IMG/VR virus record: IMGVR_UViG_3300043313_000346
Location: 1-64,000 of that record
Source of the DNA: a virus
Length of the DNA stretch: 64,000 bases
Direction: 5' to 3' (one strand)
This document shows positions 58,219 through 64,000 of the stretch, piece after piece; position 1 is the stretch's first letter; each line of letters begins with the position of its first letter. Position numbers and translations under genes: made by a program. The notes beneath the pieces were generated by a model, which saw nothing but the letters and a program-made list of their open reading frames with translations, had not been told where the DNA came from and did no database searches.

Positions 58219-58533
58219 TTAGGCCGGCTCGTGCGCCTGCGCCCGGCGAGAGCCACTGCGCTCGCCTTCCTTGGACTTCTCTTCACGCTTCGGTTCGGCG
58301 GTCACCGAGCCTTCCTTGATGCGGCGGCGGGTGAACTGATCGAGTGGCCATTCGACCGAGCCCTCTTTCGGGAAGGCGATGCCGCCCGACGGATGCTTGA
58401 GCGCACGGCGCAGGTCGTCGTTTGCCGGATTGACACGCACGCGCGGTGCGGGCGGGTTGAGCTTCGCCATGTGTTCCTTGCGCGCTGCGACTTGCTGTTC
58501 GCGCAAGCTCTTCTCGCCTTCGTTGCTGGCCAT
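58219..58533 (-). CDS. DUF2635-like tail protein (Mu gp38-type)
   Basis: 104 residues from MASNEGEKSLREQQ. VRVNPANDDLRRALKHPSGGIAFPKEGSVEW (in part), FTRRRIKEGSV matches DUF2635, a small gene just upstream of the sheath in Mu-like phages. The N- and C-terminal charged extensions are unusual. Confidence 0.7.
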   Translation of the reverse strand: MASNEGEKSLREQQVAARKEHMAKLNPPAPRVRVNPANDDLRRALKHPSGGIAFPKEGSVEWPLDQFTRRRIKEGSVTAEPKREEKSKEGERSGSRRAQAHEPA

Positions 58534-58635
58534 TGGTCGTGTCCTCACGCGGTTCGCGTGCCGACAGGACGCCGGCGCGCTTCGGTTGCTTCGGTGGTTG
58601 GGGGAAAAGTGAAGTTAAGCGGCTTTACTTCAGAA

Positions 58636-59286
58636 TTACGCGGCGGCCTTCAGCTTGGCCGGCGTGAACTCGTATTCGGTGATGATGCGCAGCACTTCGT
58701 CGACCGGAGGGATGGTGCCGTCGTGGCGCAATGGCACGGTCTCCTGATGGATGCGCAACAGGTCGTCGGTGATGATCGGCGGGAAAGCGGCGCGGAAGAC
58801 CACGACCGCCTCATATTGCAGTTCGGCGATCGGCGTTTCGTTCGCCCCGATCTGATCCCAATTGATCTTGTAGCTGCCGCCCTTGATGCCCTCGATGATG
58901 ATGCCGTCGGGCAGCGTCACCACGCCGGCGGGCGCGCTCGTGTCGATCAGGTTCATGATGTACTGATCGCGCCACAGCCCGTTCATGATCTGCCAAAAAG
59001 CCGCGTCAAGTTTTCGCTGGCTCTCGACCGGATCGTTGTTCTGGATCACCACCGAGAAGCCGACGGTCATGTCGTTGATGAAGCGCACGTCGCCGGCATT
59101 GATGTCGCCGTCGGCGCTCATGCTCTGGCGCACGAAGTAGACACCGAGATAGGGCAGCACTTCGGGGATCAGCGGCAGCGCCTTGGTGCGCCGCGACTTG
59201 AAGCCGACGAAGAACGGCAGCGTCACGGTCTTCGCATAGAGCGTGTCGCAGATCACCATGCCGTAGCTTTGCGTGTCGGTGATCAC
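58636..59286 (-). CDS. Putative tail terminator/neck protein (Mu gp37 position)
   Basis: 216 residues, alpha/beta. FINDMTVGFSVVIQNNDPVE, FRAAFPPIITDDLLRIHQET. Sits where Mu gp37 lies, between neck genes and sheath. Not recognised by motif; role inferred from place. Confidence 0.6.
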   Translation of the reverse strand: MITDTQSYGMVICDTLYAKTVTLPFFVGFKSRRTKALPLIPEVLPYLGVYFVRQSMSADGDINAGDVRFINDMTVGFSVVIQNNDPVESQRKLDAAFWQIMNGLWRDQYIMNLIDTSAPAGVVTLPDGIIIEGIKGGSYKINWDQIGANETPIAELQYEAVVVFRAAFPPIITDDLLRIHQETVPLRHDGTIPPVDEVLRIITEYEFTPAKLKAAA

Positions 59287-59642
59287 GGTTTGGCCGCCTC
59301 ATACTTGCGCAGCGCGCACGTGGTCTGCCCGCCGCCGTCCTGATCGGTGTCGGTGATCTCGAACTCGCCGAGCGGCGCGCCATTGCAGTCGAACGGGATG
59401 GTGACGCGATCGCCCTGCATCGGGACCACGGTGTATTCGGCGTCGCGGATGTCGAGGATGGTGCGCTGATCGGAGAACACCGAACCATCTTCCATCGTCA
59501 CGTTGGTGTCGCCAGTGTTGAAGATGCCGCGCGCGCCATACGCGGGCACGCCCGGCTGCGACGCGAGCGGCGTCACAGTGATCGGCACCGAGAACATATC
59601 CTGACACGGCAGCTTCGCCATCGTTGAGAAGTTCACCGACAT
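59283..59642 (-). CDS. Putative head closure protein
   Basis: 119 residues, beta-rich (ITVTPLASQPGVPAYGARGI, YTVVPMQGDRVTIPFDCNG). Similar to small head-tail stopper proteins in size, fold pattern and position. ATGA overlap with the next gene. Confidence 0.6.
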   Translation of the reverse strand: MSVNFSTMAKLPCQDMFSVPITVTPLASQPGVPAYGARGIFNTGDTNVTMEDGSVFSDQRTILDIRDAEYTVVPMQGDRVTIPFDCNGAPLGEFEITDTDQDGGGQTTCALRKYEAAKP

Positions 59643-59646
59643 CGCG

Positions 59647-59985
59647 TCACCATTTGATCTCGCGCGTCATCATCAGGTTCATGCGCGCACGCAGCACGTT
59701 GAAAAGCTCGGGCCGCAGGATCGGACGCTTGCCCGGCATCCGCTGCACGCGGCGGCTGATGATGCGCTGGCGCGTGCGTAGCTGCCGCGTCGTGCGCCCG
59801 CGCGGCCATATCCGCGTCTCGGCTGTCGTCGGGTTGATCACTTCGGTGATCGGATGCTTGCGATTCATGTCTTCGGTCTGCCACGCCGTCAGTTCGGCCG
59901 GCACCGGCACGACCTGCAGCTTCGCCTGCATCTTCTCGATGCGTTCCTCGATCGCCCACGTCTCGATCAGGATTTCGAAACCCAT
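59647..59985 (-). CDS. Putative neck protein (HK97 gp10-like position)
   Basis: 112 residues: helical acidic start (IETWAIEERIEKMQAKLQVV) and a very basic C-terminus (RTTRQLRTRQRIISRRVQRM). The ATG shares a base with the upstream stop. Function inferred from position. Confidence 0.5.
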   Translation of the reverse strand: MGFEILIETWAIEERIEKMQAKLQVVPVPAELTAWQTEDMNRKHPITEVINPTTAETRIWPRGRTTRQLRTRQRIISRRVQRMPGKRPILRPELFNVLRARMNLMMTREIKW

Positions 59986-60623
59986 CACACTTCCAATCGG
60001 CTGTAGTGATAGAGCAGCGCATGCACGGCGCGGATCGCTTCGCTGCTGCTGCCGCCGCTCTCGTTGGCGCTCCCCGCTGACTGGTTCGGATCGAAGAACA
60101 TCACGCGCGAGTCCTTGTGGCTGATCGAGCGGATGCCGGCGGTGGCCTCGCGCTGCGCCTCGGTGCGGCCCTTGCGCACGAGCAGCGATGCGGCGTTCTT
60201 CAGATCGGCCGGCGCCTCATAGGGTAGATCGAATCCGCCGGTGTAGGTGACGACGATCTGCGCGCCGATCGGCCCGAAGATCGAGAGCTTGCCGGATGCT
60301 TCCTCAAGTTCGTAGCCGGTGACCGGCAACAGCGCGCCGCTCGGTGACTCGACGCTCTCGATGTCCTCTTCTTTCACAGGCCAGTGCGACAGGAACACGC
60401 GCCGATCGTTGGTGTCGCGCCACGTCTCGCGCACGCGCTCGCGCGCGAACACGCGGTTGGTGACCTCGGACACATAGGCCGAATACCAGTCGATCATCTG
60501 GCGCAGTTGCGGATCGCTCGACACGTCGGCGGCGCCGATGCCGAGCATGACTTTCAATTCGTCGAGCGACAGCAACGCGAAGCTGTCGGCCGGCGTGAGA
60601 ATCTTGATGGTGCGGTCTGCCAT
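59985..60623 (-). CDS. Head-tail connector (gp6-like)
   Basis: 212 residues. LDELKVMLGIGAADVSSDPQ, LRQMIDWYSAYVSEVTNRVF and a later PYEAPADLKNAASLLVRKGR match the gp6/DNA-packaging connector family. Joins portal and neck. Confidence 0.8.
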   Translation of the reverse strand: MADRTIKILTPADSFALLSLDELKVMLGIGAADVSSDPQLRQMIDWYSAYVSEVTNRVFARERVRETWRDTNDRRVFLSHWPVKEEDIESVESPSGALLPVTGYELEEASGKLSIFGPIGAQIVVTYTGGFDLPYEAPADLKNAASLLVRKGRTEAQREATAGIRSISHKDSRVMFFDPNQSAGSANESGGSSSEAIRAVHALLYHYSRLEV

Positions 60624-60627
60624 GTGT

Positions 60628-62043
60628 TCAGCCGCCGTCGTTCTGGAATTGCTCGAACAGTTCGCGCAGATCGAGCGGGGCGCCTTCGGTGCCGTCGCTC
60701 AGCACCGGCTTGGCCTCATAGCTGCGCCGATCGATCAGCCAGCGCGCGATGCCCGGGCCGGCGGGCCCGCGCTCGCCGCGCGGACCCTGCACGCCCTTCT
60801 CGCCCTTGGTGCCGTGCGCCACGAGCAGTTGCCAATCATCGCCCGGGATCGGGCCCGGGTTGTCCTTGCGCGCGACGAAGCTGCCCTTGTTGAACGCCAC
60901 GATGTCGAGCGCGCGATATTTCTCGCTCTCGCTATAGGTGCCGCGCACATCCGGCGACGCGCCATCGCGGCCGCCGCGCGCGAGACAAATCCAGTCGGCA
61001 TGCGGCGGCGCATGGCCGGTGTCCTTGGTCGCCTGCCACAGCCCGCCGCCATGCGCGACGACCTGCGCCGCGTAGTGAACCGCGCCGAGCGCGTAGAGCT
61101 TGACGATCGGCAACATCCCGGGCGCGCCTCGATCGCCGACGTCGCCCTTGTCGCCCTTCTCGCCGGGCTCGCCGCGTGGGCCGACGTCGCCGGCTTTGCC
61201 GACAAGGCCAGCCACACCTTGCTCACCTTTTTCGCCGCGATCGCCGGTGGGTCCGACGTCGCCCTTCAATCCCATTTCGCCACGCTCGCCGGGCTCGCCG
61301 ATGAGCCCGCGTTCGCCGGCAGGACCGGAGGGACCGACAGCGCCGGGCTCGCCAGCGAGGCCCGGATCGCCGGCAGGGCCGGGATCGCCCTTCAGCCCAA
61401 TATCGCCTTGCGGACCTGTTCCGCCGTCAGCGCCGCGCTCGCCGGCAGGTCCGGCGGGTCCAGCAGGTCCGATGTCGCCTGCGGCGCCACGTTCGCCGGT
61501 GGGGCCGGCTGGCCCGGCAGGACCGGCTTCGCCGACGGCGCCACGTTCGCCTGCGGGTCCGGCGGGTCCGACGGCACCGATGGCGCCGCGTTCGCCTGCG
61601 GGTCCGCGCTGTCCGATGATTCCGCGCTCGCCCTGCAATCCTTTTTCGCCGCGTTCGCCGGCTGGTCCGGTGGGTCCGGTCTCGCCGGCCGGGCCGGGCT
61701 GTCCGATGATTCCGCGCTCACCTTGCAATCCTTTCTCGCCAGCCGGGCCGGCGGGCCCGCGCTCGCCGTCTTTCACTTCGGCGAGCCGCGCGCGCACCAT
61801 GTCGAGCACTTCACCGCGCAGCGTCACGATCGCGGCCTGCATCTTGTCGATCGTGCCATGCGCCTTGGCGATCGCGCTTTGCGCCTGCGCCTCGATCAGC
61901 GCGCGCTCGCGTTCCCAATGCCGGCGCTCTTGCACCAGCACTTCGCCGAGCGCCTCGCGCCATGCATCAAGCAGATCGTCGGCGGCCAATCCTTGAGGCG
62001 GCGCGTAGGATGTTTCTGACTTCCCGTTGGACGTTGTCGTCAT
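60628..62043 (-). CDS. Collagen-like virion protein in head-neck module
   Basis: 471 residues from MTTTSNGKSE. A coiled region (20-90, EALGEVLVQERRHWERERAL), a Gly-X-Y collagen-like region of more than 210 residues (about 93-311, with KGD and RGE triplets), then two small binding modules (GGLWQATKDTGHAPPHADWI; YRALDIVAFNKGSFVARKDN) and a short GPxG region. It overlaps the portal gene by 77 bases. Possibly a head or neck fibre. Confidence 0.8.
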   Translation of the reverse strand: MTTTSNGKSETSYAPPQGLAADDLLDAWREALGEVLVQERRHWERERALIEAQAQSAIAKAHGTIDKMQAAIVTLRGEVLDMVRARLAEVKDGERGPAGPAGEKGLQGERGIIGQPGPAGETGPTGPAGERGEKGLQGERGIIGQRGPAGERGAIGAVGPAGPAGERGAVGEAGPAGPAGPTGERGAAGDIGPAGPAGPAGERGADGGTGPQGDIGLKGDPGPAGDPGLAGEPGAVGPSGPAGERGLIGEPGERGEMGLKGDVGPTGDRGEKGEQGVAGLVGKAGDVGPRGEPGEKGDKGDVGDRGAPGMLPIVKLYALGAVHYAAQVVAHGGGLWQATKDTGHAPPHADWICLARGGRDGASPDVRGTYSESEKYRALDIVAFNKGSFVARKDNPGPIPGDDWQLLVAHGTKGEKGVQGPRGERGPAGPGIARWLIDRRSYEAKPVLSDGTEGAPLDLRELFEQFQNDGG

Positions 62044-63421
62044 GGCCTTTGCCTTCGACTGGTGACGCGGGCGGCTCGGACGGTTTCTTTTCGTCGGGCT
62101 TGGCGAGCAGCGCAGTCGGCGCGCCGGGCACCGACGGCGGCGCGCCGGGACCGGGCGCTGCCGGGATCGCGCCGGCTGCGGAGAGCGGCACGACTTGTTG
62201 TTGCACGCGCGGCTCGTCGCCGAACTTGACCTCGTCGAATCCTTCACGCACGCGCGCTTCATTCGGAGCCATCACGCCGCCCTGCACGGCTTTGACCAAA
62301 CCGTCGATGCGGTCTTTGAAGGCCGAGCGCAGGAGGGCGGCGGTGTCGAATTCGAGATACTCTTCAGGCTGCCCCTTCAATTGAAACAGCAACCCGAACG
62401 CCTCTTCGATGTGGTTGAGCGCAAAGCCGAGCCCGGTGGCGATCCATTGCTGCATCAACGCTTCAGTCGACGTGACGCCGGTGCCGCCGAGACCGAGCAG
62501 CGATAGCGGGATGCGATAGGCCAGCGCGACGTTCTGCCCCGACAACTTCATGATCTCGGCAAGCTCGGCATCCTTCGCGCCCATCGCCCACGGCTGCACC
62601 TTCAGGCCGGCGGTGAGGATCGGCGTGCCGCCTTGCTGCAGCCCGCGCACCTGTTCGTTCCAGCGATCGCGCAGCGCCTGCACCTGATCCTTGTCAAGCT
62701 GCAGGTCGGTCGACAGCACGGCGCTCGGCCGCGCTTGGTTCATGTAGAAATTGATCTGTTGCTTCAGCATCGCGTTGCCTGCCGCGATGTCGTTCGCCGC
62801 CGCCTCGATCGGTGAAGCGCCGATCAGCGGAAACGGATAGCGCCGCGAGGGATGCAAGCGCACGTGCAGCACGTCGCGCTGCGGCACCAGCACTTCGCCC
62901 AAGCGCTCCATCACGTCATTGCCGCCGAGCCGATAGAACACATCTCCGGTCGAGCGCACGACCTGCGGCGCCGACTCGCGCGGGCTCATCAGATGAAGCT
63001 CGTCGATCTCGTAGCGATCGTTGCGCAGCGCCAGCGCGTAGGCATTGCCGTCGAGAAACAGCGAACGCGTCAGGCTCAGCATGAAATCGCTGATCGTCTG
63101 ATACAGGTTTGGCCTGCGCAGAATGCGCGACAGCGCCGATGTGGAGATGCGATCGCGACCGTTCTTGACGTTCATCCGCCAGTGATCGCCCGGGCACATC
63201 GCCACGGTCTGGCTGTAGGCCGAGAGCGCGGCTTCGACCATCGCCGATGAGCCCGACATATCGATCGGGTCATAGCCAAGCTGCCACCAGTTGATGTTCT
63301 CGCCGACATAGGCAGGCAGAATCCCGCCCGTGACAGGTAGCTGCCACGGGCCGGGATGATAATCGCCCTCGCCCTTCGTGACGGGCGAGGGCGCGCGGCC
63401 TACGAGCGGAACGTGCCTCAT
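61967..63421 (-). CDS. HK97-type portal protein
   Basis: 484 residues. SAMVEAALSAYSQTVAMCPG, LYQTISDFMLSLTRSLFLDG, RLHPSRRYPFPLIGASPIEA, SGQNVALAYRIPLSLLGLGG are portal family signatures. The dodecameric portal forms the DNA entry channel. The N-terminal APSPVTKGEGDYHPGPW is encoded by a palindrome (see 63364-63393). The proline-rich C-terminus lies in the collagen-gene overlap. Confidence 0.92.
   Translation of the reverse strand: MRHVPLVGRAPSPVTKGEGDYHPGPWQLPVTGGILPAYVGENINWWQLGYDPIDMSGSSAMVEAALSAYSQTVAMCPGDHWRMNVKNGRDRISTSALSRILRRPNLYQTISDFMLSLTRSLFLDGNAYALALRNDRYEIDELHLMSPRESAPQVVRSTGDVFYRLGGNDVMERLGEVLVPQRDVLHVRLHPSRRYPFPLIGASPIEAAANDIAAGNAMLKQQINFYMNQARPSAVLSTDLQLDKDQVQALRDRWNEQVRGLQQGGTPILTAGLKVQPWAMGAKDAELAEIMKLSGQNVALAYRIPLSLLGLGGTGVTSTEALMQQWIATGLGFALNHIEEAFGLLFQLKGQPEEYLEFDTAALLRSAFKDRIDGLVKAVQGGVMAPNEARVREGFDEVKFGDEPRVQQQVVPLSAAGAIPAAPGPGAPPSVPGAPTALLAKPDEKKPSEPPASPVEGKGHDDNVQREVRNILRAASRIGRRRSA
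63364..63393. repeat. 11-bp stem palindrome inside portal gene
   Basis: CGCCCTCGCCC (63364-63374), loop of eight, GGGCGAGGGCG (63383-63393): a perfect stem at the 5' end of the portal gene. Short GC-rich palindromes of this look are dispersed in rhizobial genomes and can insert in frame. It may also slow translation initiation. Confidence 0.6.
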
Positions 63422-63423
63422 GT

Positions 63424-63765
63424 TCAGCTTGTCGGTTCAGCCGGCCTCGATTGACGCGTCTGATACCCGCCCGGTGCCGGGCGCTTCGCTTCCGACTGCT
63501 TGGTCTGCTTGGGCGGGAAGCTCTGATCCTGCTCAGGGCTGCCGTCGGGCTCGTGCTCGGGCACATGAACGCCCATCGCAGCGAGATCGTTTTCCTCCTG
63601 CGTCGGTGTCGGCTTGCCGGCTTCCGGCGCTTCCTTGGCTGCCGCCTCGCGAGCTTGGCGCTGCTCGGCGACGACCTTCTTTGCGTTTTCTTGGCGCTCC
63701 TTATCCGCCTTCTGGGCTTCCTGTGCCCGCGCCTGTGCTGCTTGGTCGCTTGATTGATCGGTCAC
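63424..63765 (-). CDS. Gln/Ala-rich late protein before portal
   Basis: 113 residues from GTG after a full GGAGGT. A charged helix (QAAQARAQEAQKADKERQEN) then a polar disordered half. Composition resembles scaffold or head-accessory proteins; assigned only by place between capsid and portal. Confidence 0.6.
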   Translation of the reverse strand: MTDQSSDQAAQARAQEAQKADKERQENAKKVVAEQRQAREAAAKEAPEAGKPTPTQEENDLAAMGVHVPEHEPDGSPEQDQSFPPKQTKQSEAKRPAPGGYQTRQSRPAEPTS

Positions 63766-63803
63766 GATGGACCTCCTTGTTTCAACGGTGGGGAGTTGAA
63801 AGC

Positions 63804-63821
63804 CCCGCCAGAGTTGGCGGG
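63804..63821 (-). terminator. Weak terminator or attenuator after capsid gene
   Basis: CCCGCCA (63804-63810) pairs with TGGCGGG (63815-63821). On the minus strand it is followed by GCTTTC, a poor T tract. It could lower expression of downstream genes relative to the capsid. Confidence 0.4.
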
Positions 63822-63845
63822 ACTCTCAGACGTCAACGCGTGAGA

Positions 63846-64000
63846 TCACCAAGTGACGCCGGCCATCCACGCGACCACGCCAGTGCGGCGCAGCGTCCAG
63901 TTCAGCGGCATGATCAACCGCAGGGCCAAGCTGTCGGTCTGGTAGAGCGACCGCACCGGAGCGGCGACAACGGCGGGCGTGCCCGGCGTGCCGATCGCGA
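63846..64000 (-). CDS. Major capsid protein, HK97 type (C-terminal part)
   Basis: Only the last 50 codons lie in the window. The frame ends VRSLYQTDSLALRLIMPLNW then TLRRTGVVAWMAGVTW and a stop, the usual end of HK97-fold capsid proteins (xxDSxxLRxxxxxxWxxRRxGxVxWxxGxxW). The rest extends past 64000. Confidence 0.85.
   Translation of the reverse strand, partial: AIGTPGTPAVVAAPVRSLYQTDSLALRLIMPLNWTLRRTGVVAWMAGVTW

Noticed and set aside
61100-61996. Long plus-strand open frame full of SP/GP repeats
   Set aside because: It is the antisense of the collagen-like gene; Gly-X-Y codons give proline/serine-rich frames on the other strand.
1-64000. CRISPR arrays, tRNA/rRNA genes or insertion sequences
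   Set aside because: No regularly spaced repeats with unique spacers, no tRNA-like cloverleaf or CCA-ended pattern, and no transposase motifs were seen.
60000-64000. Terminase genes
   Set aside because: None found in the window; the late operon is cut inside the capsid gene, so they are expected beyond position 64000.

Overview
The window is one side of a temperate double-stranded DNA phage or prophage. It is about 65% GC by eye and almost fully coding. The many small genes joined by ATGA or TGATG overlaps, the vocabulary of small proteins and the secreted proteins resemble prophages of Alphaproteobacteria, most likely Hyphomicrobiales (Bradyrhizobium, Rhodopseudomonas or Afipia relatives); that host is an inference. 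I saw no bacterial housekeeping gene, rRNA, tRNA, insertion sequence or CRISPR array.

Layout. (1) 1-527 is a non-coding left end with 10-bp tandem repeats, three related hairpins and a near-perfect parS palindrome. (2) 528-7653 is a leftward replication and regulation block: zinc-ribbon/winged-helix regulator, RuvC-like resolvase, primase-helicase, MT-A70 DNA methyltransferase, a possible PD-(D/E)XK protein, an iteron-rich putative origin, a NusG paralogue, three tiny membrane-type peptides and an HNH-kinase fusion. (3) 8140-24184 is a rightward early operon: YqaJ exonuclease, RecT annealase, AlpA and excisionase-like HTH proteins, tyrosine integrase with an attP-like tail, and about 35 small proteins of unknown function. 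(4) 24129-24670 is a divergent switch-like region with two tandem 17-bp dyads. (5) 24.9-33.9 kb is unusual. Genes are separated by about 50-100 bp leaders that share a hairpin with loop YCGCAAC and an extended ribosome-binding site AAATGGAGA. They carry a MoxR ATPase, a middle protein and a metallopeptidase/VWA protein, then several exported proteins, a cysteine-cluster protein and a TIM-barrel-like protein. (6) 34.1-41.2 kb has tandem XRE repressors, DNA-binding proteins with basic tails and more small accessory genes. (7) 64000-41225 is the leftward late operon: capsid (cut by the window), portal, collagen-like protein, neck proteins, a Mu-type contractile tail (sheath, tube, frameshifted chaperones, tape measure with two lysin domains, baseplate, fibres), holin candidate and amidase.

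How it works together. The left block and the exonuclease/RecT pair would replicate and recombine the genome, the integrase and small HTH proteins would control lysogeny, and the late operon builds a myovirus particle with an HK97-type head. The terminase, protease and most of the capsid gene should lie beyond position 64000. The most novel-looking item is the repeated RNA leader family at 24.9-33.9 kb, which resembles in concept the start-associated sequences of Cluster K mycobacteriophages but has different sequence and structure.
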